Origin: Tremella fuciformis
Taxonomy: Eukaryota > Basidiomycota > Tremellomycetes > Tremellales > Tremellaceae
Reading direction: 5' to 3'
NCBI GenBank assembly: GCA_032768795.1
Contig: CP136490.1
Coordinates: 62,001-126,000, forward strand
DNA: 64,000 nt
How positions within the stretch are numbered: position 1 is the stretch's first letter; each line of letters opens with the position of its first letter. Shown one piece after another: positions 9,372 through 19,979 of the stretch. The translations under genes and the position numbers were made by a program. Under the pieces are notes generated by a model, which made no database searches, was not told the DNA's origin, and was given only the letters and a program-made list of their open reading frames with translations.

Positions 9372-10397
9372 ATGCCGCCTCTATTCACATCGCCTCCGTT
9401 GGCGTCTGCAACGCGACTTTGCCCGCCGGGCAGTTGGGACGTCCACCATCACATCTTTGAGTTGGACCGTTTCCCCTTGTCCCCCACACGCCACTTCACC
9501 CCCTCACCAGCCCCTTTGCCAGCGTTCGAGGCCTTTCAACGGGGTCTGGGCATCGATCACGCATGTATCGCTCATGGGCTATCGTTTGGGACCGACCCCT
9601 CGTCGCTTTTGGCGTATATGGAGCATTTCGAAGGAACTGCGCGGGCGTATGCGTGCGTGGATATTGACACGATCACAGACGGCGAGATCAAGGCATTACA
9701 GGCAAAGGTGGGTAAACTTGTCCCAGGCCTGAATGCTCCGTATCGCGGCCCGTGGAGGGAGGTTGACCAACAGGGCATTATCGGCATACGAATCGACCTT
9801 CACCTTCACCACGCTCAGCACAATCTCGAGGAGCAGAAACGCCTACTGCAGCGGTATGCCGCGAGAGTGGGGCCCTTGGGATGGGGATTGCAGATATATC
9901 ATCCCCACCCCGAGTACTACGATGAGCTCGCTCCGATCATTCGGAATCTCAACGTCTCTCTCGTTGTGGATCACTTTGGCGCGCTCAAAACCGCATCTCT
10001 GCTTGAATACCAAAAGGCCGATACCAGTTCATTTGACGCTACCTCCCAGCCGGGTCTCGCAGCCCTGTGCGATCTCCTCCGAGAGGAGAAGATATGGATC
10101 AAGCTGTCAGCTCCGTACCGATGTTCCGAGGATCCGACATACGGCGACATGAAGCCATTAGTGCGGGCCCTCGTCAGCGCCAACCCTGATCGAGTGCTGT
10201 ATGGTTCGGATTGGCCGCATACCCAGCCTTTCCATCGGCGTCCGACGAACTTGAAGGGGACGGACGTCGAGACCTACCTCCCGTTCGACGATGCGGCGTG
10301 GGTGCGGACAATGAAAGATTGGCTTGACGCCGAGGAGTACCGGAAGCTCATGGTCGATAATCCGAGGCGATTCACTGGGTACGATGGTCAGGACTAG
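9372..10397 (+). CDS. LigI-like amidohydrolase (2-pyrone-4,6-dicarboxylate lactonase family)
   Basis: A single uninterrupted frame of 341 codons. It is a TIM-barrel metal-assisted hydrolase of the amidohydrolase_2 family (COG3618). Motifs are WDVHHHIF (His-x-His at the end of strand 1), IGIRIDLHLHH, LSLVVDHFG-like strand residues NVSLVVDHFG, WIKLSAPYR, and GSDWPHTQPF with the general-base Asp. The family includes PDC lactonase LigI and galactarolactone isomerase. LigI opens 2-pyrone-4,6-dicarboxylate to 4-oxalomesaconate in the protocatechuate 4,5-cleavage pathway. The adjacent, divergent RraA-like gene favours that role over a sugar lactone. An intronless gene is unusual here, where most genes of this length have two to ten introns, so bacterial origin is possible. 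Substrate remains unproven. Confidence 0.75.
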   Translation: MPPLFTSPPLASATRLCPPGSWDVHHHIFELDRFPLSPTRHFTPSPAPLPAFEAFQRGLGIDHACIAHGLSFGTDPSSLLAYMEHFEGTARAYACVDIDTITDGEIKALQAKVGKLVPGLNAPYRGPWREVDQQGIIGIRIDLHLHHAQHNLEEQKRLLQRYAARVGPLGWGLQIYHPHPEYYDELAPIIRNLNVSLVVDHFGALKTASLLEYQKADTSSFDATSQPGLAALCDLLREEKIWIKLSAPYRCSEDPTYGDMKPLVRALVSANPDRVLYGSDWPHTQPFHRRPTNLKGTDVETYLPFDDAAWVRTMKDWLDAEEYRKLMVDNPRRFTGYDGQD

Positions 10398-10736
10398 TCA
10401 AATGTGCCGCGCTATGTCAGAGTCTAGATGCTCAGATGAAGACAAAAGAAAGTAGCGGTCGTAGACAAGAAAACCTGTGCTTCAGGCGGGGGACCGCGTA
10501 GACCTAAGCTGGGTTGTGTGAGCAAGCATTGGGCAGAAGACTCGCATGACCCCTCGTTTGCTGTACTTTGTACTCTGTAGGCGCGCGGGCACTCGCCGTG
10601 CGCTGTGTGCATCCCACAACCTTGCCCACACAATGATATCATCTGACACCGGATACCCCGGTCCGATATTTGCCGTCTACCGTTTGCTGTTGTACTTTCC
10701 GTCTCGCATCACTCTCCATTCACATGAGAACAGGAT
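10398..10736. promoter_or_regulatory. Intergenic region before Zn2Cys6 gene
   Basis: 339 bp without a supported gene. It includes the 3' end of the amidohydrolase transcript and the promoter of the regulator at 10737. Clustered triplets CGG and CCGGTCCG at 10650-10665 are possible C6 sites. I see no other structure. Confidence 0.35.
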
Positions 10737-13057
10737 ATGAGTCCACTACCTCAAGATCGACCGTCCGCGTCCAGCGAGCTTCCCGATGAGCTGGAGCAAC
10801 CCAGGGCCAAACGGAAACGGGCGGCGTACAGCTGTACTGAGTGCTCAAAGGCAAAAGCAAAGGTGCGTGCCTTCAGACGTACATATGGCTGAGGCTCAGT
10901 GCAATCGTCAGCATCCGTGCTCAAGATGCATCGATCGCCGGATCCCTGGGATGTGCTACTACTTGATCAGCGGGTGAGCGCGCTCGAGCCGGGAGGGATT
11001 AACGGCAGTCACGAAGACCCCTTGGAAACCTCGAAAGACATTCGAGAGCGTTTGATGCGCATCGAGAGGCTTTTGTTGGAGAGCCGGTCGGACAAAGCAG
11101 GTCACCCCGCTCAAGAGACCGACGCTGGTATAGTCAGGCAGCCTGGCAATGGACATAGAGAGAGTGATGTGGGGGTTATACGGGGAGGTTTCATGGCTCA
11201 CGGTCGCTACTACGGGCCCAGTGCGATGTCTCACGTCGGTGAGGGCGCCCGTTCCGATATCATGAGAGCTCTCAAGGTGAGCCTGCAACGACAAGTCGTT
11301 GCTCATGGTGCTCATGGCAGGTACCTGATCCCGAATCGCCTCAGGTTCCTGGCAACACGCGGGGCCAGAGGATACCCAAGGCTGTCATTGATATCCTGCA
11401 CGAGTTCCCGGAGAAGAGCGTCTGCGACGAGCTCGTCAGGCTCTATTTCGAGCACATCAAGTGAACTGTGTTCTTATGATCCGAGAGGACGCTAATGAGC
11501 AGCCTTACAAGGTACCCAGTCAATCGCGAGAGCTTTATGGCGACATACGATTCCCTGTGGTCGATAACTTCCATGTCGTCTCTGGAACCGGCAGTTATTC
11601 ATCGACTTCCTCTCGTCCTCATCATTCTGGCCACATCCACTCTCTCCGCACCCGACTCGGCTCTCCTGCCATCGTTACTGACCCCTGCGGACGGTCGGCA
11701 ACAGCGCCTGGTGACTGCCACCGAGCTGTTCAACCTGTCGAGACGCGCCTCCGCAGAGTCCGACGCGCTGTTAACGGGCAAAGGGGACATGCTCATTGTC
11801 GTCTCCGATGTTCTCGCGGCCCGATTTCTCATCCTGGCGCATCGAGCTACTGATGCACTACCCTTGATCGGCGCGGCAGTGTCTCGTGCGCAAGCCATGG
11901 GCCTTCATCGCACAGCAAGGATCGTTGGGCATCTCTCTCCAGTCGAAAAGCAAGGAAGAAGGCTGGTCTGGAGGTCAGCATGGGAGTCTCTTCATCATCG
12001 ACGCGACTGAGTCCAGTCACGTATACCACATGAATCGATACTGCGCACTACTCCTCGGACAGCCTCTTGGCTTCTCGGACGACTCGTGCGACGCAGAGAT
12101 GCCACTCAACCTAGACGAGACCAATGTGGAGCAACCCCTGTCGGAACTGACCCGCAACTCTTTCCTAATACACCGACACGAGCTCGCCAGAATCATGTCC
12201 CGAATATCATCCGAGGTCTTCGCTCTAGCCCAACCATCGTATCAAACGATTTGCGCTATCGACGACGAGATGGAAGCCTGGGCGGCCAGATTACCTCCTG
12301 CATTCCGCCCACAACAGTTTGGCGAGGACAAACGAGGATACCTGAGCGATGCCATCCTCGCCATCCACCAATACCTGCTCTTGACAGAGTACCACTATGT
12401 CAAAACCACATTACATCGCCCATATATCTTTCTGCAAGATCCTCAAAACATTCACGGGCGTAGTCGAGAGGCGTGTCTTCAGGCAGCCATGGCTGATCTT
12501 TGGGAGAGGACCAAATTCTCGCCTCCGCCCGGTATACAGACCCTCAGCACTGGGTCGTACCGTGTGGCCAACTCGCTTATCATCCTTGGGTGAATTTGAG
12601 CCCGACGACTTTCAAAGATACGAGCTGATCAGGCAGGATCACAATGCTTCGCAATCCGCCAATAGATGTCGTCCTCTCGATTCAGCAATGTCTGGCGCAG
12701 TTTGCGGCGACCCGGCGAGACCAGCGCCACGTGTTGGACCATATACGCATCAAGGAGATGGCGATGATCGAGATGCTGCAGGACAAGGCTGAAGCCGCCA
12801 AGGCGGCCAGTCGCGCGCCGTCTCCTCCCGGGGCATTCGAATCATCGGACAGCATTTTCGGGTTCCCGCAGCCAACAGACCCCACGAGATTGAACGGAAA
12901 CACCGCCTTTGACGTGGATCCTTCTTTACAAGCGTTCCTAGACCAGTTCTGGGGCCCGAGCAGCATTCCCGAGCTGGACTGGAACGGCGGAGTCACAGGA
13001 GATCTCGGTGGACAATGGGACCCGGGACAACTCCACCCGGGGCCCGATGGGGGGTAG
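10737..13057 (+). CDS. Zn2Cys6 fungal-specific transcription factor
   Basis: Probable nuclear activator of the surrounding catabolic genes. The ATG at 10737 opens MSPLPQDRPSASSE, a basic stretch RAKRKRAAYS, then the zinc cluster CTECSKAKAK-CNRQHPC-SRCIDRR...C, interrupted by one 37-nt intron. A linker with heptad-like RERLMRIERLLLES follows, then the fungal_trans domain (VDEL-type helix VCDELVRLYFEHIK, later RRLVW and RYCALLLGQPLGF). An apparent frame break near 11970 is resolved by a 43-nt intron at 11974-12016 with a CTGAG branch; this restores the RRLVWSHVYHMNRY motif. A later intron joins NSLIIL to the segment containing LRNPPIDVVLSIQQC. The C-terminus is Pro/Asp-rich (ELDWNGG) and may be the activation region; stop TAG at 13055-13057. 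The gene lies between the LigI-like gene and an MFS carrier. Confidence 0.85.
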
Positions 13058-13294
13058 ACCGGGAATGACAGGCTTTGACGGGTTTTAGCGGGTGTTCGGC
13101 TGTGATCCAGGGGCAGTCGTAGCATTATCCAAGTTCTCATTCGCCCATCACGGGTTTAAGCCTCGGTGCCCCCATTGCTTCTGCAAGCTCGTGGTTCTGC
13201 ATTTGTACATATACCCAGGGCTATCGACTGTGATGTCTACAGACCGCGCCCGTGTCTCTTCCGTCGACCGATCCAGTGGTTATTTCAATACAAC
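13058..13294. promoter_or_regulatory. MFS promoter with two CGGGTTT(W)AGC-type words
   Basis: Two copies of the recurrent word lie here: CGGGTTTTAGCGGG from 13079 and CGGGTTTAAGC from 13151. They closely resemble CGGGTTTAGC in the aconitase/carrier promoter. This links the MFS gene at 13295 to the same putative regulon. Confidence 0.45.
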
Positions 13295-15040
13295 ATGGCA
13301 GGCGGCGGTATCGGCACTCTTATCAATAAAGAGGCCCTGGCCTCGACACCCAAGCAGGTCTTCAATGCCCGCGTGTTTCTGCTCTCCGCTCTCATATCCT
13401 TCAGCGGCGGTCTGCATGGGGCCAATACTAGCAACATCTCGGGCATCATCTCGGTACGTATCTTCCCCCTGGGCCGGGTCTGACGAGCAGATGAAGGACT
13501 TTATCAAGACATACGGCCTGTCGTCGATGACGGCCCAAGAGAAAAGCAACGCGACAGGATGGATGACATCCGTCATCGTTCTTGGTGGTCTCGTCGGCTC
13601 TCTCACTTCCGCGCCGTTCAATGATCGCCTGGGTCGCAAATGGACTCTCGTTTTGAACTCGTTCATTTAGTTAGTATAAGCCCATTTCCCATGGCTGTCG
13701 AGCACGCTCACCTAGGTAGTATCTTTGGTACTTTCCTGCAAATGTTCGCTGTCAACGTCAACATGATCATTGGTGGTCGGGCAGTTCAAGGATTCGCATC
13801 GGGAACTGGCACCGTTACCGGGACTCTCTACCTCGCCGAGATCGCTCCCAAAGCCATCCGTGGTGTGCTCGGTGCATTCTTCAGCACCAACATCATGCTG
13901 GGCGTGTCTCTCGGCTATTGGGTCAACTACATCAGTATCTTGCACATCAGCCCACACTCGCACTGGCAGTGGCGGACGCCAATCCTTTTTCAGCTGTACC
14001 CTGCAATCGTCATCATCGCCTTTCTGCCATTCACGGGCGAGTCGCCCCGTTGGCTGCTCATGCGGGGCAAGCAAGAAAAGGCGCTCAAGGTCTTGTCTCA
14101 CATTCGCAACTTGCCTCAGGATCACCCTTATTTGCTGGAAGAGTACGATGATATCGTGCACTCCATCCGCGCCGAGCAGGAGATGGGGTCGAGCACATGG
14201 AAGGGTCTACTGCTGGATCTCAAAGCGGACCGCACCTTGCTCCGACGCTTCATCTTGGTCTGCATCATTCAGATTGGGTTCAACTTTTCCGGCGGCAACT
14301 CAATCACCTACTATCAGACCTCGATGTGAGTCTGTCCGAACCTCAGCCTTCCGCACTGTGCTAACGACAGTCTTACCACCATCAACGTCACCACTACCGA
14401 TGGCGCCTACCTCTTCTCTGGAATCTATGGTCTACTCAAAGTCGTCGCCGTCTTGATCTACGCCTTCCTTCTGTCCGAACGATTTGGTCGGCGCCGGATG
14501 CTTCTAACGGGCGGTATCATCAATGTTGCGTGTGTCCTGTGGATCGCCATCTACCTCGGCGCTCTCTCCGGCAAAAGCACTGCCGCAGGCTGGGTGGCAA
14601 TCGCATCCGTGTGCATCTTCGCAATCGGCTACGGCATTGGCTGGGCGCCGGTCGCCTTCGGTCTGAATGGGGAAGTGTTTCCCAATCGACTTCGGGCCAA
14701 GATGATGTCCCTTACTCTGGCGCTCAATTACGCGGCCAACCTCGCGCTCACCCGGTCGTTCCCTAACATGGTGGCCAATATGGGCGCCTTCGGGCCGTTC
14801 GCCATATTCGCCGTCGTCTCGTCTGTCATCCTGGTCTATCTCTTTTTCGCCATGCCCGAGACCAAGGGCCGGAGCATCGACCACATGGCGGTACTATTTG
14901 GGGGGCATTGGTTTGTCAACGGGATCAAGCAAAAGCAACTGCCATCTCCCTCCGATGCAGAGCTGGGTGAAGGTGATGATGGGACCAAGATCGAGTTGAA
15001 GGAAGAGACGTCGCACCTCGAGAATGAGCCAAAGAGTTAG
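13295..15040 (+). CDS. MFS sugar-porter-family transporter
   Basis: A 12-helix sugar/H+ symporter-like protein of about 530 residues in four exons, starting at ATG 13295 (MAGGGIGTLINKEA). Motifs are NDRLGRKWTL after helix 2, IIGGRAVQGFASGTG, YLAEIAPKAIRG at the end of helix 4/5, FTGESPRWLLMRGK at the loop 6-7 PESPR position, SERFGRRRML, and PETKGRSIDHM at the C-terminus. The second intron uses the acceptor AG just before TATCTTTGG, giving NSFIYIFGTF. The next intron separates ITYYQTS from LTTINVTT. Related fungal carriers move hexoses, polyols or quinate-like acids. Its promoter shares CGGGTTT words with the aconitase/LigI group, so transport of the inducing acid is a reasonable guess. Confidence 0.85.
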
Positions 15041-15113
15041 ATTGTATTCATGCATGTTGTTGCACTTCTCGGTACCAGCTACAGGCTACGTGAACATGCA
15101 GTCCAACTCTGGC

Positions 15114-16361
15114 CTAAAGCGCAAGCTGTGCTTTAATGCGTGCACTCGCGATAGCTCCCGCTTTGGCATATATTGAAGGCACATCGTCGTCCGTGTCCAT
15201 GCTTAGCGCTTCGAACACCTCAAACATCATAGGGCCTACACGGATGAGCTCCACTACGACAGTCATACTCACCCTTGAAGCCTGTCTTCAACACTGCCTT
15301 GGCAATGTCGACGACCCTAGCACCGCCCATATCTTTCTCCGACTTGACCCCTCGTCCAGCATCTTTGCCGACAAGTGGTAAAGGGCGGCCGCACACCGCC
15401 CACGAGAAGATCGGATCGGCATGCGGCGGGTTGTCTCCGTTCTGTCGGTGCCACTCATCAAAGTCGCTCCCTTTCGTGAGAGGAGGATCGGGACGTAAGA
15501 CTTCGGAAAGCTCAAAGTATGAGATCTTGCTCCCAGGCAAAGTCTCGATCCATCGGCAGACCTTGGCGACGTCGTTGTCTGTGAACCCTTCACCGGTCAA
15601 GGGGTCGAAGCCATACTGGCGACAGCCCGCGATGTGGGCAGTATCGGGACAGAGGCCGAGGTTGGGGCAATCCTTCAGATCAGCGACATCAGCCTGTGTT
15701 GGGACAAGAGCACGCACGACTTTCTTGACCAGCTCCCAGCACTGCTCGAGTTGGTACACGACTTTACCGAAGCACCACGGCTCGTAAGCGAGCTCGACCT
15801 CGGGACAGAGTCTGGAAGCGAGATCGGCCAGCCATCCAAGATCCGCGGCCCAAGAGTCCAAGTCCGTGGTCGTCCCCGGTTGGTTGTTGGAACCCACTTG
15901 CAAAAACTGAACACCGAGCTTGGCGCACAAAGGCAGCCATTTTTCTGCCTTGCGCCGGGACCACTGATGCCTCTCTGACCCCGCCGGCCAGCCTTCGAAC
16001 CAGTTGAGAGGCTGAAAGACAGTCAGGGCGATACCGTGACTCTGTGCCAGGGCTTTGATATTGGCGGCCTCGGCATACAAGGCTTCCCATATCGCGTCGT
16101 CGGACGGATCGGGCTCATCGGCATCTCCCCAGTCTGCCCGACAAGTTGAGGCGGGACTTGAGCACGTCAGATGACCGCTGCGACCCCTTGGCACGTTACA
16201 TACAGCTCTGGTCGCCTGGCTCTGACCCATGCCATGTAGTTGCCGAATCCCAGGGCGCAGCTGGTGAAGCCGTTCTCCTGCAGGGCTTGGAATTTGGACT
16301 CGAGGGTGTGTTTACTTCGCATCCCCAGCGAAGGCGTCGCAAAGCCAATACTGAGAGACAT
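15114..16361 (-). CDS. Xylose-isomerase-like TIM-barrel enzyme, possible 3-dehydroshikimate dehydratase
   Basis: Three exons from ATG 16361 to TAG 15114-15116, about 370 residues of the AP-endonuclease-2/sugar isomerase TIM-barrel fold. The N-terminus MSLSIGFATPSLGM, the segment LESKFQALQENGFTSCALGF, FQPLNWFEGW, LGVQFLQVGSNNQ, VELAYEPWCFG and the carboxylate/His metal ligands in DTAHIAGCRQYGFDP follow the order in QutC/Qa-4 dehydratases, which convert 3-dehydroshikimate to protocatechuate. The short last exon after LKTGFKG begins PMMFEVFEAL, also as in that family. The first intron joins ARRPEL to PASTCRADW. A hydroxypyruvate- or sugar-phosphate isomerase is the alternative. It is divergent from the Zn2Cys6 gene at 16602. 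A role in protocatechuate formation fits the ring-cleavage genes to the left. Confidence 0.65.
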
Positions 16362-16601
16362 GGTGCGCGCTCACAATTGAGACCACTCGAGCTGCTACGA
16401 AAGTCATCCTTCAAGTCTTGGCTAGACCTGTAAATTGGTGACAACTTGGGGAAGCTATCCCCGTGACCGGAGATTGTTCACTACGGCTCGGATACATCCC
16501 GGCAACGGCGGGTGTCGGAAGCAACTACAAGGTGAATCTCCGGTCGCGCTCGTAAGTTCTCTCTTCGTTGTCTTTCTATCCAGGCCAACTCGTCAGCTAC
16601 G
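16362..16601. promoter_or_regulatory. Divergent promoter with 11-bp inverted repeat
   Basis: 240 bp between the TIM-barrel gene and a Zn2Cys6 gene. It has a perfect inverted repeat, GACCGGAGATT at 16465-16475 and AATCTCCGGTC at 16535-16545, separated by 59 bp. Each arm carries a CCGG core, so autoregulation by the neighbouring C6 protein is possible. Confidence 0.45.
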
Positions 16602-19600
16602 ATGCCGGACGTCATCGAGCACAATGTCCGGAGCGCGGGCGACAATCCCGTCCGCAAGCGCAGAAAACAGAGACGGCTGCTCAGCTGTGCCGGTTAGTGT
16701 ACGGGCCACGATCCCGTGTTTGTGCTGATTCATGCAGAGTGTCGCAGGCTGAAGCTGAAATGCGATCGCCAAGGTTCGGGGCCTCCTCCGAGGACGTGAC
16801 TGACGGGAACAGTGCCGTGCGCTCACTGTCTCAAACGTGGCTGTTCAGAACTCTGCCCCGATGGCACAAGGCTACCGGCCAAGTGGGTCAACATGCAAGT
16901 CATCTGGAGCTCATTCTGAAGGGATGTTGCATTGTCCCACATGCAGGATCGTTTGGCAGCTCTAGAGACGCTGCTCTCGAGTTCGAGCAGCGGCACCGTC
17001 CCCGAGCCCTCGGATCCTTCCCTCTCCTCCTTCGGAACACGGAACGATCGTCCAATCACACCAGCGTCGCCCCTCAGCTCTGCCATATCCGGAAACACTG
17101 GGAGGGCCCGACCCGTACCATCGCCTGCGGTGCATCAACCTGACCAGACACCATTCCAACTCTTCTCGGAGCAGCCGTCCAGCAGCCACCTGGCGGGCGA
17201 GAACTCTGATGCACCCGACCCTTTTCCTCAAATGCGGGCAACCACTTCTTCTTCTGGTCAGGTTAAACCGCCCGATTCGACCTTTCCGAGCCTTAGAGCG
17301 GTCAACTTCGCGCCGCTAACAGAGGCTGTTGCAGGACCGTCTACCGTCTCTCCTTCACAGAACCTCTTCGAATCGTCACCGAATCAACAAAGCTACGGCA
17401 CGTTGCTCATTGGAAAAGGAGGTCGCTCCAAATACCTCGGGCCAACAGCCGCCGCCGAATGGCTCAAAGACGTAAGCATACGCGCAAAGCCCGGGCTTAC
17501 CATTCAGCAAGAGATACACGAGACCAGCGAGACCCCTTTTGCGTCTCGCATGCCTTCGCCACGTCTCGCCCCAGCGAGCGACCCTTTTGAACTCTCACTG
17601 CAGACGACCTTTCCATTCGACAGCCCACCAAAGCCATGGTCATCCAGTGCTCTAGCCGACAGGCTTCCACCGAGACACGAAGCGAATGTGCTCGTGGAAA
17701 GCTACTTTCGCTACTTTGCGTGGAAGTGAGTCTTGGTATCACAGAGCCAGACTGATATCAGTTATAGTGTGGTCAGCCGGGAGTCTCTGGAATCCATACT
17801 AGACTCCGTCTATGACCGCTCTTCCCGACCACCACTCCAGGCTATGGCTCTTGTATACATCATACTGGCTTTGGGAGCTTTGGAGAGTCTCGAGCTCCCC
17901 TCCAACGATCCTTCCGCCGAGGAATTTGCTGCTCTCAGTAGGATATGCCTAGCCAAGGGAAACTTCATGACCCGAACCGCTCTTACTGGCATTCAAGCAT
18001 TGGTGAGTTCTGCTTAGCATCCCGTCGCTTACTGCAGCATGTCATGGGTCACTACTGCCTCGAGACGGATAAAGGACGCAATGGTGACTCGGCATGGCCA
18101 TTATGGGGCTTGAGCCTTCGGCTCATACAGGCGGTAAGTTGAGGGTTTGGCAGCGGCTCATGACAGATGGGCCTTCATCGTGATGGTGCGCGTTGGAACC
18201 TCCCTTACCATGTCGTTCAGGAAAGACGGCGAATCTTTTGGGAAAGCTACGCAGCCGACACCTTCCAAGCCAACTGCTTTTCTCGGCCGTGCGTCGGAGC
18301 TGTCGGCGGAATCGAGTCGGGCTGATCATGGTAGAAGCGCAATGAAGTCTGATCACCACGATACCGCTTTGCCAGACGATCCTGGGCCTACAAAGAGCTT
18401 TTACACGCTCAAATTCGAACTGTGCCAAATATCCTCCAAGTGAGTATATCAATCTCCCAAATGTCTGACAGCAGAATCCTCGATCAAGCGATGAAAGCTC
18501 GCGCACCCGAATACTCGGAAATTCAACAGCTTCATCGCGAGCTGGTCGAATTCGAGTCGGCAATACCGTTCGACATGCGTTGTCGTGTTGCGCTTCAGAG
18601 CCTCCCCTCGCTATATCCCGATGCACAACAAGCGTTAAGGGAAAGCCCGCCAGTCGGCCGAGACCTTCCCAGAACCATGCAGGTTAGTCCGTTTCGGGGA
18701 ACCTCCCTAACCCGCAGCAATTTGGCCTGGCCATTCTCGTCAGCGAGACGAACCTCTTCCTCCATCGACCATACTTTGCTCGAGCATTGTACGATTCCGT
18801 CGAAGACCCCATTATTTCCGAGTACGGTCAATCCTTTTTGACTGTGCTTGAACGCTGCAACGTCATCATCAACCTCGTTGCGCAACTCCACGCCCTTCAT
18901 CGGGCCATATCAGTCCGCCACTGGAACCTATGGTACCATGCCTTCAATGCCGCTGTCTGCGTTGGCACCTTCGTTCTGAAAAGTCCTCTCAACCCTATGG
19001 CCAACTTCGCCATGACGCAGATTGACCTCGCCATCAACACATGCGCTTCGGCTGTATCTCACGGCTGTTCAGCCCGCGTCCTTCAAAATCTGCAGTGGCT
19101 CCTTCGTCTTCGGTCTCGAGCCACTCGGAAGCTGAAAGAGGCTACGGGCAGCGCAGAGGTTCAGCCCAACGATCCGACCGTCGGTCTAGACATGCGGGTT
19201 GAAGGAGAGGACGAAGACGTCAACCTCTTAGGCTGGCGCACGAGGCTCATCGAGCGCGCCGCAGCTGGACAGGATCACCATCGCGCACGGACAATCTTCA
19301 GCTCCGCAGACCCCAATCCAGGCCCTAATACTCCATCGAGCTCAGGCAAGTCGCCAGAGTCGAGATTGTACACCACGGTCTTGCAGACCTTGCAGCAACA
19401 GCTGGATCCGGTGCAAGGCGCTCAGCAGGTCGGCAGCGCGGGCGCTGATGCGACCTCGGCCGCACCCGTCGGAGAAGCCAACTCTACTGACTCTCTGGTG
19501 CGTCTCACTCCGTTTGATTCCGCTGAGCCAGCAGTTGCACGAGTTTTGGAACCCTATGATGCTGCAGGACACCACCGCATATCAAGGCCAAGACCTGGTG

Positions 19601-19668
19601 AGTGAAGGTCGTGATGGCGATCGCTTACTTCCCAGATGAACAACTGGTGGGATTTTCCCATCGAGTAG
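16602..19668 (+). CDS. Zn2Cys6 fungal-specific transcription factor
   Basis: A large multi-exon regulator starting at ATG 16602 (MPDVIEHNVR). The basic stretch RKRRKQRRLLS leads into the zinc cluster CAECRRLKLKCDRQVPCAHC followed by LKRGCSELC; two introns interrupt it. A coiled coil follows (MQDRLAALETLL), then a Ser/Pro-rich linker, and the fungal_trans domain with SYFRYFAWN, QAMALVYIILALGALES, WPLWGLSLRLIQAMGLHRDG and RRRIFWESYAADTF. The C-terminus is recovered by two short introns: a 34-nt one (GTGCGTCTC to GAGCCAG) joins STDSL to QLHEFWNPMMLQD, and the last one joins GQDL to MNNWWDFPIE before TAG 19666-19668. That tryptophan-rich tail is typical of this regulator class. It is head-to-head with the TIM-barrel enzyme. 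Target genes are unknown. Confidence 0.85.
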
Positions 19669-19979
19669 TGGCGATCATAGGAGTCCGCTGTCGCGACTAT
19701 GCATTGCCATGTTGGCCCAATAGCTTCGACAAAGACACGGCTTTGTTTTCGCACTTTTTCGGGTCCAAACGAATCACAGGTGACAGATCCTCCCGCCCAG
19801 GAGGACTCCTCATTCAAAGGACAATCCTAAATTGCATGCAGGGCGTGCAATGGACGTTTCAACGCTCGCCGGAGACACAGTGCATACGCATATCACATGA
19901 TCACTCTTCTCGCACTGCTACTACACTTTCTTCTCCTGGCCTGTCATTCACTTCATCCCTGTCAGTGTTGACATATCTC
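19669..19979. other. Intergenic 3'-3' region
   Basis: About 310 bp between the converging stops of the Zn2Cys6 gene and the MFS gene. It presumably holds both terminators and 3' UTRs. I see no gene, repeat or conserved RNA in it. Confidence 0.4.

Noticed and set aside
11886..12030. Apparent frameshift in the Zn2Cys6 gene at 10737
   Set aside because: A 43-nt GT-AG intron at 11974-12016 with a branch site restores a conserved RRLVW...RYCALLLGQP segment, so the gene is not broken.
19442..19668. Alternative C-terminus reading to 19605 for the Zn2Cys6 gene at 16602
   Set aside because: Two short introns give a continuous end with FWNPMMLQD and NNWWDFPIE, typical of the family. The unspliced tail has no similarity.
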